A stretch of DNA of 64,000 bases, from NCBI GenBank assembly GCA_019357535.2, contig CP079955.1, forward strand, positions 806,001-870,000, in the 5' to 3' direction. The DNA comes from Macrococcus sp. 19Msa1099 (GTDB lineage Bacteria; Bacillota; Bacilli; Staphylococcales; Staphylococcaceae). How positions within the stretch are numbered: the stretch's first letter is position 1; each line of letters starts with the position of its first letter. The notes beneath the pieces were generated by a model, which searched no databases, had not been told where the DNA came from, and saw only the letters and a program-made list of their open reading frames with translations. A program made the translations under genes and the position numbers. Below are positions 1 through 15,781 of the stretch, piece by piece.

Positions 1-338
1 CAGGTGTATTAGATGTAACACAATATCGTGATGATGTGACAGATCGTGTCTCACAGGACGTCGTTGCATATACGATTGATACAGATATGAATAATAGACA
101 TGTCGTCATCGTTGATGATGTGCTCTATACAGGGAGAACAGTGCGCGCCTCGCTTGATGCGATACTCGATCATGTACGTCCAAAACGTATCAGCTTAGCT
201 ACGTTAATAGATAGAGGGCATCGTGAACTCCCGATTCGTGCAGACTTTATCGGTAAGAATATTCCAACAGCATTAAGTGAAGAAATTGTTGTCATGCTGG
301 ATGAAGTTGACGACAAAACACAAGTATATATTAAGTAA
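1..338 (+). CDS. pyrR: PyrR bifunctional regulator / uracil phosphoribosyltransferase (3' part)
   Basis: This is the C-terminal part of PyrR; the reading frame is open from base 3, so the start lies upstream of the window. The visible part opens with [11 protein letters not shown] and carries the PRPP-binding loop [12 protein letters not shown], both typical of PyrR. PyrR binds UMP/UTP and then the pyr mRNA, favouring termination; many homologues also have weak uracil phosphoribosyltransferase activity. It is the first visible gene of the pyr operon and is followed by an attenuator that it would control. Identity is firm; only the N-terminus is missing. Confidence 0.95.
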   Translation, partial: GVLDVTQYRDDVTDRVSQDVVAYTIDTDMNNRHVVIVDDVLYTGRTVRASLDAILDHVRPKRISLATLIDRGHRELPIRADFIGKNIPTALSEEIVVMLDEVDDKTQVYIK

Positions 339-339
339 T

Positions 340-427
340 CCTTTTAAATTGGTACGAGAGACCAGCAAAGGGTTTAAGTGATAACAGACACTTAAGTCTC
401 TTTGCGTACGCAAAGAGACTTTTTTTA
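340..427 (+). promoter_or_regulatory. PyrR-dependent attenuator in the pyrR-pyrP gap
   Basis: Three mutually exclusive RNA folds can be drawn. A PyrR-binding anti-antiterminator spans about 340-372: CCTTTT pairs with CAAAGG, inner TGG pairs with CCA, and the loop contains GAGAG. An antiterminator pairs 366-380 with 389-404. The terminator hairpin is at 394-427. CAAAGG at 366-371 is shared by the first two folds, and 394-404 by the last two. This is the logic known for pyr attenuators in Bacillus. The binding loop fits the consensus only loosely. Confidence 0.82.
394..427 (+). terminator. Attenuator terminator before pyrP
   Basis: A perfect 26-bp palindrome (395-420, centre CGTACG) is followed by seven T residues. 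It is the terminator arm of the PyrR attenuator. Confidence 0.9.
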
Positions 428-444
428 TTATATGGAGGGATATT

Positions 445-2648
<2,204 letters not shown>

Positions 2649-2659
2649 GAGTGTTGAAT

Positions 2660-3943
2660 ATGTCAACTTTATTAAGAGGCGGAAAAGTATTAGTTAATGA
2701 TGAACTTGTTTCAAAGGATATTCGAATAGAAGACGGGAAAATAGTAGAGATGGGTGAAAAGTTAAACGTCTATAATTCAAAAATTATTGACCTTGACGGT
2801 AAGTTTGTAACGCAGGGCTTTGTTGATGTACATGTTCATCTGCGTGAACCTGGTGGTGAACATAAGGAGACGATTGAAACAGGCACACGTGCAGCAGCAC
2901 GCGGTGGATTTACAACAGTCTGTCCGATGCCGAATACACGACCAGTTCCTGATAGTGTGGAACGTATTGAAGCATTGAATCAATCGATTAAACAGCATGC
3001 GAAAGTGCGTGTGTTACCGTATGCATCTATCACCGAAAGACAACTTGGAAAAGACTTAGTGGATTTTAAGGCGCTAAAAGAACACGGTGCATTTGCTTTT
3101 ACAGATGATGGTGTCGGTGTACAAACAGCATCTATCATGTATGAAGCGATGCAGCAGGCTGCACAACTTAATATGGCAATTGTTGCCCATTGTGAAGATA
3201 ATTCACTCATTTACGGTGGTGCAATGCATGAAGGGAAAGTATCAAAAGCCCTTAATATTCCTGGTATTCCTTCAATTTGTGAAGCTGTACAGATTGCTCG
3301 AGATGTACTATTAGCTGAAGCAGCGGATTGTCACTATCATGTGTGCCACGTATCGAGTAAAGAAAGTGTGCGTGTCATACGTGACGCAAAGCGTGCAGGC
3401 ATTAAAGTGACGGCAGAAGTGACGCCCCATCATCTATTACTGAATGAAACTGCAATTACAGAAGATGATGCGATTCTTAAGATGAATCCACCGCTTCGTA
3501 GTGAAGAGGACCATCAGGCATTAATAGAGGCATTACTTGACGGCACAATCGACTTTATCGCAACAGATCATGCACCTCATGCTGCAGATGAGAAGGATCA
3601 GCCGATGATAAAAGCACCGTTTGGTATCGTTGGCAGTGAAACAGCATTTCCATTGTTATATACAAAATTCGTTAAAAATGAGGATTGGACATTAGGCCAG
3701 CTTATTGACTATTTAGCAGTAAAACCAGGTCAAGTGTTTGATTTACCATACGGCAAATCTTTAGAAGTTGGTAGTATTGCAGACATCGCAGTCATTGATC
3801 TCGACGAGGAATATGAAATTAAAGCTGAAGACTTCTTATCAAAGTCAAACAACACACCATTTATCGGAGAACGTGTCTACGGCAATGTGAAGCTAACACT
3901 TGTCGAAGGACAAATCGCTTATCAGGAGGGGCAACATGCGTAA
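2660..3943 (+). CDS. pyrC: Dihydroorotase
   Basis: PyrC (427 aa from ATG 2660) is a zinc amidohydrolase that cyclises N-carbamoyl-aspartate to dihydroorotate. The metal-binding HVHLREPGG motif lies near residues 58-66 and the ATDHAPH motif near residue 305. Upstream GTG and TTG codons at 2651/2654 are in frame, but AGGAG at 2647-2651 overlaps them and is correctly spaced for ATG 2660, so I chose the ATG. The 3' end overlaps carA by 8 bp, consistent with translational coupling. Confidence 0.95.
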   Translation: MSTLLRGGKVLVNDELVSKDIRIEDGKIVEMGEKLNVYNSKIIDLDGKFVTQGFVDVHVHLREPGGEHKETIETGTRAAARGGFTTVCPMPNTRPVPDSVERIEALNQSIKQHAKVRVLPYASITERQLGKDLVDFKALKEHGAFAFTDDGVGVQTASIMYEAMQQAAQLNMAIVAHCEDNSLIYGGAMHEGKVSKALNIPGIPSICEAVQIARDVLLAEAADCHYHVCHVSSKESVRVIRDAKRAGIKVTAEVTPHHLLLNETAITEDDAILKMNPPLRSEEDHQALIEALLDGTIDFIATDHAPHAADEKDQPMIKAPFGIVGSETAFPLLYTKFVKNEDWTLGQLIDYLAVKPGQVFDLPYGKSLEVGSIADIAVIDLDEEYEIKAEDFLSKSNNTPFIGERVYGNVKLTLVEGQIAYQEGQHA

Positions 3944-5030
3944 ACAAAGATATCTTGTATTAGAAGATGGCACTACATTTAAAGGATATAGATTTGGAAG
4001 TGACAAAGAGGTAGTAGGAGAAATCGTATTTAATACTGCGATGACAGGTTATCAGGAGACATTATCAGATCCGTCATATACAGGACAAATCATTACATTC
4101 ACTTATCCGTTAATCGGAAACTACGGTATTAACCGTGACGACTTCGAAACGTTAACCCCTTCTCTTAAAGGTATGGTTGTACGTGAAGCATGTGATTTGC
4201 CGAGTAACTTCCGCAATATGGCGACACTGGATGAGACATTAAGAAGCTATGATGTTCCGGGGATTGACGGTGTAGATACTAGAAAATTAACACGTATAAT
4301 CCGTCAGCACGGGGTACTGAAAGCTGCCATCATCAATGATGAAAGTAATATTGATGCGACAATTGAACGTTTGAAAGAAGAAACGCTACCTACAGATGAA
4401 GTTGCGCAAGTATCAACAAAAAGTGCATATGTGTCTACAGGTAACGATCTGCGTGTCGTGCTTATCGATTTCGGAAAGAAAGAAAACATTGTCCGTGAAC
4501 TGAACTCACGTGGCTGTGACGTAACAGTAATGCCATATACGACAACAGCTGAGGAGATTATCAGGCTGAGACCGGACGGTGTAATGCTGTCGAACGGACC
4601 AGGGAATCCAGAAGTTGTAACTGAAGGAATCGAAATGATAAAAGGGATTTTAGGAAAAGTTCCATTCTTCGGTATATGTCTAGGACATCAGCTGTTCGCA
4701 CTCGCAAGTGGTGCAACGACATTCAAGATGAAGTTTGGACATCGTGGTGCTAACCATCCAGTGAAAAACTTAGCGACAGGTAAGATTGAAATCACATCTC
4801 AAAATCATGGTTACGCGGTGGATCCGGAATCGATTAAAAACACGGGCCTTGAAATTACACATACAGCTTTAAACGATGGAACAGTAGAAGGGCTGAAGCA
4901 TAAGTCATTACCTGCATTCTCGGTGCAGTATCACCCAGAAGCGTCACCAGGTCCTCATGATCCAAACTATTTATTTGATCAGTTTATCGACTTAATGAAA
5001 GAAAATAAGGAGCGTGTCACAAATGCCTAA
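3936..5030 (+). CDS. carA: Carbamoyl-phosphate synthase small (glutaminase) subunit
   Basis: CarA (364 aa) hydrolyses glutamine and passes ammonia to CarB. An N-terminal CPSase-small domain is followed by a class I glutamine amidotransferase domain with the nucleophile Cys248 in FGICLGHQ and the His/Glu pair in [10 protein letters not shown]. An in-frame codon at 3900 would extend the protein into pyrC, but AGGAGG at 3925-3930 selects ATG 3936. It overlaps the pyrC stop by 8 bp and the start of carB by 8 bp. Its place inside the pyr operon suggests a pyrimidine-dedicated enzyme (PyrAA) that may also serve arginine synthesis. Confidence 0.95.
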   Translation: MRKQRYLVLEDGTTFKGYRFGSDKEVVGEIVFNTAMTGYQETLSDPSYTGQIITFTYPLIGNYGINRDDFETLTPSLKGMVVREACDLPSNFRNMATLDETLRSYDVPGIDGVDTRKLTRIIRQHGVLKAAIINDESNIDATIERLKEETLPTDEVAQVSTKSAYVSTGNDLRVVLIDFGKKENIVRELNSRGCDVTVMPYTTTAEEIIRLRPDGVMLSNGPGNPEVVTEGIEMIKGILGKVPFFGICLGHQLFALASGATTFKMKFGHRGANHPVKNLATGKIEITSQNHGYAVDPESIKNTGLEITHTALNDGTVEGLKHKSLPAFSVQYHPEASPGPHDPNYLFDQFIDLMKENKERVTNA

Positions 5031-8000
5031 ACGTAATGATATCAAAACAATTCTCGTAATCGGTTCAGGGCCAATTATTATTGGACAAGCTGCAGAGTTT
5101 GACTATGCAGGTACTCAAGCATGTCTGGCATTAAAAGAAGAAGGATATAAAGTAATATTGGTGAACTCAAACCCTGCAACGATAATGACGGATACTGAAA
5201 TTGCAGATAAGGTTTATATCGAACCCTTAACGTTAGACTTTGTCTCACGTATTATTCGTAAAGAGCAGCCAGATGCATTACTGCCGACACTTGGTGGACA
5301 GACAGGATTAAACATGGCGGTTCAGCTGCATGAAGCAGGAATTCTGGAAGAAAATAATGTTACGCTGCTTGGAACGAAATTATCTTCAATAGAACAAGCG
5401 GAAGACAGAGATTTATTCCGTAACTTAATGAATGAACTGAATGAACCTGTCCCTGAAAGTGATATCGTTAATACGGTTCAACAGGCGATTGATTTTGCGA
5501 CAAGTATCGGTTATCCGGTAATCGTTCGTCCAGCATTCACGATGGGGGGAACAGGAGGCGGTATCTGTCACGATGAAAAAGAACTCGTTGAAATCGTGAC
5601 AAATGGTCTGAAATATTCACCTGTGACACAATGTTTGATTGAGAAATCCATTGCAGGTTATAAAGAGATTGAATACGAAGTGATGCGTGACTCAAACGAT
5701 AATGCCATCGTAGTATGTAATATGGAGAATATTGATCCAGTTGGAATTCATACAGGAGACTCGATCGTTGTCGCACCGAGTCAGACGTTAACAGACAAAG
5801 AATATCATATGTTACGTGACGTATCGTTGAAGATTATCCGTGCATTAGGGATAGAGGGTGGATGTAACGTACAGTTAGCACTGGATCCCCATTCATTCAA
5901 TTACTACATTATAGAAGTAAACCCACGTGTATCACGTTCGTCAGCACTTGCATCTAAAGCTACAGGTTACCCGATTGCGAAACTTGCCGCGAAGATTGCT
6001 GTAGGGCTAACGCTTGATGAGATGATGAACCCAGTAACAGGTACAAGCTATGCTGCATTTGAACCAGCACTTGATTACGTTGTATCTAAGATTCCGCGTT
6101 TCCCATTCGATAAATTTGAAAAAGGTGAACGTGTGCTAGGTACGCAGATGAAAGCGACTGGTGAAGTTATGGCGATCGGACGAACATATGAAGAGTCATT
6201 GCTTAAAGCAATTCGTTCGTTAGAGTATGGTGTACATCACCTTGGATTACCAAACGGTGAAGACTTTGAACTTGATTTCATTAAACAGCGAATCGGTGAA
6301 CAAGATGATGAGCGTCTCTTCTTCATCGGTGAAGCAATCCGTCGAGGTGTGACTTTAGAAGAGATTCATGAGATGACACAAATTGATTATTTCTTCTTAA
6401 ATAAGTTCCAGCATATCATTGATATCGAGCATGACTTAAAGGACAATGTCGGTGATATCGATCACTTAATCTGGGCTAAGAAATACGGATTCAGTGATAA
6501 AGTGATTGCCCATCGCTGGAATATGACAGAAAAAGAAATCTATGATATCCGTCATGCAAACAATATTCTGCCTGTTTACAAAATGGTGGACACATGTGCA
6601 TCTGAATTTGAATCGAATACGCCTTACTTCTATGGAACGTATGAAACGGAAAATGAATCTATTCGTTCTGATAAGAAGAAAGTTGTCGTGCTTGGATCTG
6701 GACCAATCCGTATCGGTCAAGGGGTAGAGTTTGACTATGCAACAGTGCATGCTGTATGGGCGATTCGTGAAGCGGGTTATGAAGCAATTATCATTAATAA
6801 TAATCCTGAGACTGTTTCAACAGATTTCTCTATTTCAGATAAACTATACTTTGAACCTTTAACGGAAGAAGATGTGATGAACATCATTAACCTGGAGCAG
6901 CCAGAAGGCGTTGTAGTTCAGTTTGGTGGACAGACAGCAATTAACTTAGCTGAAAAACTTACGAAATATGGTGTGAAAGTATTAGGGACATCTTTAGAAA
7001 ATTTAGATCGTGCCGAAGACCGTAAAGAATTTGAAGCGTTAATGCAGAGAATTGAAATTCCGCAGCCTCTGGGTAAAACTGCAACTTCTGTTGAAGAAGC
7101 AGTAGCAAATGCAGACTTTATCGGCTATCCTGTTCTTGTGCGTCCTTCATATGTACTCGGTGGACGTGCGATGGAAATTGTTTATAACGAAGAAGAACTG
7201 ATCAATTATATGACGCAAGCTGTTAAAGCGAGTCCTGAGCATCCTGTATTAATCGATAGATATTTAACAGGTAAAGAAATTGAAGTTGATGCGATTTGTG
7301 ATGGTGAAACGGTCGTAATTCCAGGCATTATGGAACATATCGAACGTGCAGGGGTTCACTCAGGTGACTCGATTGCGGTATATCCACCGCAAACATTAAC
7401 TGAAAAGCAAATTGCGACGCTGGAAGACTATACGAAACGTTTAGCACATGGTTTAGAGATTAAAGGATTACTGAACATTCAATATGTTATTAGTAATGAT
7501 GAAGTATTCGTGCTTGAAGTAAACCCACGCGCGAGCCGTACAGTACCATTCTTAAGTAAGATTACTGACGTACCGATGGCAAACTTAGCGATGAAAGCAA
7601 TTTTAGGTGAATCGTTAATTTCTAAAGGTTACAAAGACGGACTTGTTCCTTACAAAGAAGGTGTTTATGTCAAAGCGCCGGTATTCAGCTTCTCTAAACT
7701 TAAAAATGTTGACATTACACTCGGACCTGAGATGAAATCTACAGGTGAAGTGATGGGTAAAGATATTACGTTAGAAAAAGCACTATATAAAGGGCTGGTT
7801 GCAAGTGGACTTCAAGTTAAGGATCACGGCACTGTGCTTATTACAGTTGCTGATAAAGATAAAGCAGAAGCACTAGGGCTTGCAAAACGTTTCCATGAAG
7901 TAGGGTACCGCATTATGGCAACGAGTGGTACAGCGAAGTTGCTTAAAGAAAATGATATTCCGGTTGTTGAAGTGAGTAAGATTGGTAGCGAATTTAACTT

Positions 8001-8196
8001 ACTTGATGTTATTCGTGACGGACATGTCCAGATCGTCATCAATACAATGACGAAAGGGAAGCAAATTGAACGTGATGGCTTCCAGATTCGTCGTGATTCA
8101 GTTGATAACGGTGTACCATGTCTAACATCTCTTGATACAGCACGAGCATTACTTGAAGTCATTGAAAGCATGACATTTAATATGAATCAAATGTAG
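5023..8196 (+). CDS. carB: Carbamoyl-phosphate synthase large subunit
   Basis: CarB (1057 aa) makes carbamoyl phosphate from bicarbonate, ammonia and two ATP. The two homologous ATP-grasp halves are visible: [17 protein letters not shown] near the N-terminus and [16 protein letters not shown] near residue 555, with an MGS-like allosteric domain at the C-terminus. Length equals that usual for the family. AAGGAG at 5007-5012 points to ATG 5023 rather than the in-frame GTG at 5014. The start lies inside the 3' end of carA. Confidence 0.96.
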   Translation: MPKRNDIKTILVIGSGPIIIGQAAEFDYAGTQACLALKEEGYKVILVNSNPATIMTDTEIADKVYIEPLTLDFVSRIIRKEQPDALLPTLGGQTGLNMAVQLHEAGILEENNVTLLGTKLSSIEQAEDRDLFRNLMNELNEPVPESDIVNTVQQAIDFATSIGYPVIVRPAFTMGGTGGGICHDEKELVEIVTNGLKYSPVTQCLIEKSIAGYKEIEYEVMRDSNDNAIVVCNMENIDPVGIHTGDSIVVAPSQTLTDKEYHMLRDVSLKIIRALGIEGGCNVQLALDPHSFNYYIIEVNPRVSRSSALASKATGYPIAKLAAKIAVGLTLDEMMNPVTGTSYAAFEPALDYVVSKIPRFPFDKFEKGERVLGTQMKATGEVMAIGRTYEESLLKAIRSLEYGVHHLGLPNGEDFELDFIKQRIGEQDDERLFFIGEAIRRGVTLEEIHEMTQIDYFFLNKFQHIIDIEHDLKDNVGDIDHLIWAKKYGFSDKVIAHRWNMTEKEIYDIRHANNILPVYKMVDTCASEFESNTPYFYGTYETENESIRSDKKKVVVLGSGPIRIGQGVEFDYATVHAVWAIREAGYEAIIINNNPETVSTDFSISDKLYFEPLTEEDVMNIINLEQPEGVVVQFGGQTAINLAEKLTKYGVKVLGTSLENLDRAEDRKEFEALMQRIEIPQPLGKTATSVEEAVANADFIGYPVLVRPSYVLGGRAMEIVYNEEELINYMTQAVKASPEHPVLIDRYLTGKEIEVDAICDGETVVIPGIMEHIERAGVHSGDSIAVYPPQTLTEKQIATLEDYTKRLAHGLEIKGLLNIQYVISNDEVFVLEVNPRASRTVPFLSKITDVPMANLAMKAILGESLISKGYKDGLVPYKEGVYVKAPVFSFSKLKNVDITLGPEMKSTGEVMGKDITLEKALYKGLVASGLQVKDHGTVLITVADKDKAEALGLAKRFHEVGYRIMATSGTAKLLKENDIPVVEVSKIGSEFNLLDVIRDGHVQIVINTMTKGKQIERDGFQIRRDSVDNGVPCLTSLDTARALLEVIESMTFNMNQM

Positions 8197-8207
8197 GGGG
8201 TCTATTG

Positions 8208-10564
<2,357 letters not shown>

Positions 10565-10575
<11 letters not shown>

Positions 10576-11176
10576 AGAAATCGCAAAAGCATTGCTAGAA
10601 ATTGAAGCAGTATCATTACAACCGAATGATATGTTTACCTGGTCCTCAGGAATTAAAAGTCCGATATACTGTGATAATCGATTAACAATGAGTTATCCTG
10701 CGGTACGAGATCAGATTGCTGAAGGTTTAAAGTCTTTGATTGAAACACATTTCAGTGATGTAGAGGTATTAGCAGGAACAGCGACTGCAGGTATTCCACA
10801 TGCAGCATTTACTGCACAGAAGATGAACTTACCGATGAGTTACGTGCGCTCATCCAGTAAAAAACATGGTAAAGGGAATCAGATTGAAGGCCGTGTATTA
10901 GAAGGGCAGAAGGTTGTTGTCGTAGAAGATTTAATTTCTACTGGGGGATCAGCGATTGAAGCAGCGGATGCATTAACAGCGCATGGTGCGGATGTATTAG
11001 GCATCGTTGCAATATTTACATACGGATTAAGCAAAGGGAAAGAAAGATTAGCACAAGCAGGATATCCATACTATACGCTTTCTGATTTCGATAGTCTCGT
11101 TGAGGTTGCAAGTGAGACAGGGAAGATTGAACAAAGTGATATTGAAGGATTAATTAACTGGCGTGATAACTTATAA
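10565..11176 (+). CDS. pyrE: Orotate phosphoribosyltransferase
   Basis: PyrE (203 aa) joins orotate and PRPP to form OMP. The PRPP-binding motif [14 protein letters not shown] lies near residues 117-130, and [11 protein letters not shown] forms the flexible lysine-bearing catalytic loop near residues 99-109. It overlaps pyrF by 11 bp and is followed at once by a strong terminator, so it is the last gene of the pyr operon. Confidence 0.96.
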
Positions 11177-11184
11177 GCAAAAAG

Positions 11185-11228
11185 AAACTGTTTAATGTAT
11201 ACTATCATTAAACAGTTTTTATTTTTTT
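11185..11228 (+). terminator. Terminator of the pyr operon
   Basis: A 13-bp stem (AAACTGTTTAATG, 11185-11197, with its complement at 11206-11218) and an 8-nt loop are followed by a T-rich tract. Confidence 0.9.
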
Positions 11229-11239
11229 GAGGTGAGAGA

Positions 11240-11959
11240 ATGGGCAAATGGGACCACATTAATAAGTTTATTAAAGAAGATGACGATAGAAAGAACGTTG
11301 TCAACGATTCATTGGACCAGCAACATGTAAAGACCAGCAAAAGAAAACAGGTAATCGCACAAGTAAAGCAACCGATTAAAGAATTTGATTACCATATCGA
11401 TTCTTTCTTGAACTATGCTTACCGCTCATTTGTCATGCCGAATAAAATAATAGATAACAGCAAAAGTAGTAAATATTTTTATTTTGCGGTTAGTAACTAC
11501 TGTATCTTCTTGTGTATGCTCTATCTGCTTGGTGCATTTCACCTACGTACGTTTAATAATCTGGAAGGCATTAATTATGTAGTCAGTGGGGGTACATTTG
11601 CTTTAATCGCTATTCTAATGACGTATTTAATTCAGATGCTTGCTTTAAATCGGAGTAATAACTTCTATAAAGTATTTGTAGATACGATCAGCTACTATAC
11701 GCTGTACAATTTCTTTATGCTTATCGAGCTGCTTTGTGTGTATCTACGCCCAGAATTCGTCATGATCATCTATACGATAAGATTTTTAATTATTATGACA
11801 GTGCCGATCAAACTCTTCTTTACATATAAAGAGATGAACAAGATAGAGATTGATGTCTTCCCGTTGCATATTCTATATATCATCATTATGGTGAGCTATA
11901 TTTATATTACTAGAGACATGCCATGGCTGAACTTCTTTAAGTTTGTTCCTTCTGTGTAA
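11240..11959 (+). CDS. Unrecognised polytopic membrane protein
   Basis: I do not recognise this 239-residue protein. The first 75 residues are charged and rich in Lys, Asp and Gln. The rest contains about five hydrophobic segments (roughly residues 84-104, 113-135, 143-165, 168-190 and 205-222). No catalytic motif or metal-binding cysteine cluster is visible. GAGGTGAG precedes the ATG. It lies just after the pyr terminator and ends at a strong bidirectional terminator, so it is probably transcribed by read-through or from its own weak promoter. Conservation next to pyrE in related genomes would be the best clue to its role. Confidence 0.7.
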   Translation: MGKWDHINKFIKEDDDRKNVVNDSLDQQHVKTSKRKQVIAQVKQPIKEFDYHIDSFLNYAYRSFVMPNKIIDNSKSSKYFYFAVSNYCIFLCMLYLLGAFHLRTFNNLEGINYVVSGGTFALIAILMTYLIQMLALNRSNNFYKVFVDTISYYTLYNFFMLIELLCVYLRPEFVMIIYTIRFLIIMTVPIKLFFTYKEMNKIEIDVFPLHILYIIIMVSYIYITRDMPWLNFFKFVPSV

Positions 11960-11965
11960 ATAAAG

Positions 11966-12014
11966 TACTAAATAAGCACTTGAAGCCTCTGAGGTTTCAA
12001 GTGCTTATTTAGTA
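11966..12014. terminator. Bidirectional terminator between convergent genes
   Basis: A near-perfect stem of 19 bp plus an inner GCCTC/GAGGT extension (left arm 11966-11984, right arm 11996-12014) lies between the 11240 gene and pgcA, which converge here. A/T-rich ends on both sides allow it to act in both directions. Confidence 0.85.
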
Positions 12015-12015
12015 A

Positions 12016-13671
12016 TTAATTGAAGAAAGCCTGGTTCATTTCTTCTGCAAGTGATGCGATATCATCTGTAATCATTGATATGTATAGCTTGATTTTCGGC
12101 TCAGTACCTGATGGACGTAGTGCAATCCATCCATTCTCAAAATGAAACTTTAGCACATCAGCTTTCGGGAGCTCAATCTTTGTTTCAGAACCATCAGCAT
12201 AAGAAGTCTGTGCAAGATAATCATCAACACGGATAACTTTTTGACCTGCTATTTCAGAAGGGAATTGGGCACGGCTTTCACTCATTATCTTTTCGATATG
12301 TGCTTTGCCTTCTTGGCCTTCAAAGGTGTGGGAGAATAATTTCTCCTGATAATGACCATATTTAGAATAAATGTCATTCATCTGGTCTACAATTGTACGC
12401 TGTTCATTCTTGAGCTCACTTGCCAGTTTGATAATGAGCGGGACGATTTGAACAGCATCTTTATCACGTACAAATGGACCGGCCATATAACCGTAGCTTT
12501 CCTCATAGCCAAATATATAGTTATACGCTAAAGAAGATTCAAATTGAGCAATCTTCTCTGCTATAAATTTAAAACCTGTTAAGACGTCAAACATTTTTAC
12601 ATTGTTTGCTTCAGCAATCTTGCGGCCAAGGTCACTCGTTACTATGGATTTTACTGCAGCACGATTTTCAGTCGTTTTAGTAGACTGAATACGATAGTGG
12701 AGGAGTAAAGCGCCTATTTGATTCCCATTGAAATAATGAAATTTGCCATCTACATATGCAACTATTCCCATACGATCCGCATCCGGATCTGTCGCAATCA
12801 GTAGATCTGCATTTGAGGCTTTCGCGTAATTGACAGCCAAATCAAATGCGTCATGATCTTCTGGATTCGCAGATTTTACAGATGTAAAATCGCCATCTGG
12901 AATCGCCTGTTCCTTAACCACTTCATATTGCGTAAAGTTAAGTGCATCTAATAGTTCAGGTATGATCGGTACACTTGTACCATGCAAACTTGTAAAAACG
13001 ACTTTAAGATCAGATGCCGGGATATCTTCGACGAGTGAAATAACTTCCGATTTATAGGCGTTGATTATGCTATCATCTAAATATTCAATCCTGCTGTGTG
13101 CTAGCAGTTCAGCTTTACTTGTAGAGTTAAGTGCAAATACATCATCAATATCATCGATAAAAGCACTTACCTTTTGTGAAGCTTCAAGCGCTAGCTGTCC
13201 GCCATCTGGACCATAGATCTTAATCCCGTTATATTCAGGTGGATTGTGGCTTGCAGTTATCATTACGCCTGCATCGGTCTTTAGGTGACGCACAGCAAAA
13301 GACAATTCAGGTGTCGTATGATATCTGTCGAAGATATATGTCTTAACATTATGGTGACCTAATACTTCAGCAATTGCATCACAGAATTCCGGCGAGAAAT
13401 GTCTCGTATCGTATGCGATGACCACGCTCGGTTCTGCTTTAAGTTCAATGAGATACTGTGCAAGGCCTGTTGCTACTTTCTGCACCGTGTATTTATTCAG
13501 ACGGTTCGGTCCAAGTCCAATCTTACCTCGAATACCAGCTGTACCAAAAGATAAATTGCCTACATAACCCTCTTGCTTATCCTGTTCAGATAACTTTTCA
13601 TAAGCTTCAATACTGATTAAACTATCATCGATATGTGCTTCCCATGTACTTTGATTTGTCAAATGTTCCAT
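12016..13671 (-). CDS. pgcA: Phosphoglucomutase (phosphohexomutase family)
   Basis: PgcA (551 aa) interconverts glucose-6-phosphate and glucose-1-phosphate. The catalytic phosphoserine is Ser141 in ITASHNPPEYNG, the Mg-binding loop DPDADRMG lies near residue 290, and the C-terminal phosphate-binding RPSGTEPK is present. Length matches the Staphylococcus/Bacillus PgcA family. In staphylococci PgcA feeds UDP-glucose for glycolipid and teichoic acid synthesis. Here it lies downstream of pulA and opposite the glg operon, so it would also supply, or use, glucose-1-phosphate for glycogen. An AAGGAG site precedes the ATG on the minus strand. Confidence 0.93.
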   Translation of the reverse strand: MEHLTNQSTWEAHIDDSLISIEAYEKLSEQDKQEGYVGNLSFGTAGIRGKIGLGPNRLNKYTVQKVATGLAQYLIELKAEPSVVIAYDTRHFSPEFCDAIAEVLGHHNVKTYIFDRYHTTPELSFAVRHLKTDAGVMITASHNPPEYNGIKIYGPDGGQLALEASQKVSAFIDDIDDVFALNSTSKAELLAHSRIEYLDDSIINAYKSEVISLVEDIPASDLKVVFTSLHGTSVPIIPELLDALNFTQYEVVKEQAIPDGDFTSVKSANPEDHDAFDLAVNYAKASNADLLIATDPDADRMGIVAYVDGKFHYFNGNQIGALLLHYRIQSTKTTENRAAVKSIVTSDLGRKIAEANNVKMFDVLTGFKFIAEKIAQFESSLAYNYIFGYEESYGYMAGPFVRDKDAVQIVPLIIKLASELKNEQRTIVDQMNDIYSKYGHYQEKLFSHTFEGQEGKAHIEKIMSESRAQFPSEIAGQKVIRVDDYLAQTSYADGSETKIELPKADVLKFHFENGWIALRPSGTEPKIKLYISMITDDIASLAEEMNQAFFN

Positions 13672-13741
13672 CTCCTTATATAGATTAACTTCATTAAATC
13701 ATGAATTGTATACGCCGACCACTGATATGCTGATAATTTAT

Positions 13742-15781
13742 TTAAAAATTCTTTTTTAGTAGCAGACATTGGTACGGATTTAATGTCACTTGTGACTGGA
13801 CGAGCTTCTGTTGAGTGCTTTCATTCGTCAGTACTACTTCATATTGACCCATTCTTGGTAAGGGTACGTCATAATTGATCGCTGTAGGATTAAAAAGAAG
13901 TATAAACTCATATCTTCTATCGAAAAGCAATACCCCGAATAAAGGCTGGTCAATGTTAAGTTGTATGATACGTTTTGACTTATTTTCAAGCGTCTGAACC
14001 TTAAATATTTCATAAGTACGTCTTATTTGTATGGCTTGTTTGATGACATCAAGTTCTTTGTCATATTTGATTCTTCTGTTCCAGTCGATTCTATTGATGA
14101 AATCACTCAAGTTGTATGTGTTACCATGCCCATATTTTGTCCTAAAAAACTCTTGTCCAGCATGGATGAAAGGAGTCCCTAGTGACAGAATGGTGAAGAT
14201 TGTAATCATCTGATGAATCTTATGCTGCAACTGTATATCGGTCTGAGTCGTATAGTTGATGCGGTCAAATAATGTATGGTTATCATGTACTTCTGCATAG
14301 TTAATCGACTGCTTGGCTGGGATACCTGTCTGTCCTGTGAAGAGTGTGAACATTCTTTCATAGTATCGCCCTTTTCCGTTGAAATAGCCTCGATCCTTAA
14401 GGTCGAAATTGTTCCCTTTTAATGTGTCCCTAAAGAAATCGTTAAAAAAATGAACGTCAGGGACTTGATCGATATTCTCATGAATCGTCTTTATAGCATC
14501 CGGCATTGCACTATATAGATTCCAGCCTTCACCTAGGATAAAGCCATATTTATTCTTACTTTGGATCAATCTTTCGATATGCTGCATCGTCTCAATATCA
14601 ATAACACCCATCAAATCAAAACGGAAGCCGTCGATCTTAAAGGTATCAATATAATATTCTAATGTATCCAATATATATTTACGCATCATGACGCGTTCTG
14701 TCTTAACATCGTTTCCAACCCCAGTGCCATTGCTTAATGTACCATCTTTATGATAGCGAAAATAATATCCTGGCACGAGCTGTTCAAATGGAGAAGTCTC
14801 CATCTTATATACATGATTAAAGACGACATCTAAAATCACACCCATATCTGCTTCGTGATATTTCTGTACTACCATCTTTAATTCTTCGATTCGTTTCACA
14901 GGATGCACCGCGTCTGTAGAATAACTGCCATCAATCGTCTGATAGAATTCCGGATCATATCCCCAGTTGTAATTGGACGTGAAATCAATATCATCAACGC
15001 GAGCGAAATCGTTTACGGGTAATAATTCAATATGACTGGTGCCTAATGATTTTATATAATCAAAGCCAGTAGTATGCCCCGTATGGGTTGAGGTTCCTTC
15101 TTCGATTAACCCTAATAATTTGCCTTTATGCTGTATACCGCTATTCGGATGCATCGAGAAGTCTCTTGTGTGGACTTCATAAATAATGACATCATTACGT
15201 TCTATTTCTGGAAATTGAGAAGGAAAGTCTTGCACTTGATTCATATCGATGACCACGCTTTTCGTACTATTGACAGTTAATCCTTTAGCGTAGGGATCGT
15301 TCACTCGTATTTTCTTGTTGTTGATCATGACTTCGTACTGATAGGAAATACCATGGAGATTATTATCAACGACAACGGTATATGTACCGTTGTTCTTACG
15401 AGTCATTTCATACGTATGGTCATCTGTTACGACGATTATAGACTGCGCAACTGGTGACCATACAGAGAATGTCGTCTTATCATCTTTAATCGTTGCACCG
15501 AGGGTTTCATCCAGTGCACTAAATGCTGATTCAAAATTTGAGGTTCTCGTGATATCTCCTATGAATAATGGAATTTCTTGCCCGTCATATAATATATGAT
15601 ATGTTTGAGACAGATGTATAGGATGTGACATCTTCAATTTATAATAGTAGTTATTTTCAAGTTTAAATTGTTTCATCAATTCTAGTTTGAAGATACCATC
15701 ATTATCGATTTGAAAATGTCCATTTAATTTTACATTTGATTGAATGGTTATGAGATTAAAATCATCTATATAAGCTTGCAA
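13742..15781 (-). CDS. pulA: Type I pullulanase (alpha-1,6 debranching enzyme)
   Basis: A 679-residue GH13 enzyme that hydrolyses alpha-1,6 branch points of pullulan, glycogen and dextrins. An N-terminal beta-sandwich (CBM48-like) region is followed by the catalytic barrel with the pullulanase signature YNWGYDP, the nucleophile Asp in GFRFDLMG, the acid Glu in LGEGWN and the VHDNHTLFD region. There is no signal peptide, so it is intracellular. Translation begins at a TTG codon (complement of 15779-15781): AGGAGG lies 8 nt upstream and no ATG fits. It is co-directional with pgcA and divergent from glgB, consistent with glycogen debranching. Confidence 0.93.
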   Translation of the reverse strand: MQAYIDDFNLITIQSNVKLNGHFQIDNDGIFKLELMKQFKLENNYYYKLKMSHPIHLSQTYHILYDGQEIPLFIGDITRTSNFESAFSALDETLGATIKDDKTTFSVWSPVAQSIIVVTDDHTYEMTRKNNGTYTVVVDNNLHGISYQYEVMINNKKIRVNDPYAKGLTVNSTKSVVIDMNQVQDFPSQFPEIERNDVIIYEVHTRDFSMHPNSGIQHKGKLLGLIEEGTSTHTGHTTGFDYIKSLGTSHIELLPVNDFARVDDIDFTSNYNWGYDPEFYQTIDGSYSTDAVHPVKRIEELKMVVQKYHEADMGVILDVVFNHVYKMETSPFEQLVPGYYFRYHKDGTLSNGTGVGNDVKTERVMMRKYILDTLEYYIDTFKIDGFRFDLMGVIDIETMQHIERLIQSKNKYGFILGEGWNLYSAMPDAIKTIHENIDQVPDVHFFNDFFRDTLKGNNFDLKDRGYFNGKGRYYERMFTLFTGQTGIPAKQSINYAEVHDNHTLFDRINYTTQTDIQLQHKIHQMITIFTILSLGTPFIHAGQEFFRTKYGHGNTYNLSDFINRIDWNRRIKYDKELDVIKQAIQIRRTYEIFKVQTLENKSKRIIQLNIDQPLFGVLLFDRRYEFILLFNPTAINYDVPLPRMGQYEVVLTNESTQQKLVQSQVTLNPYQCLLLKKNF

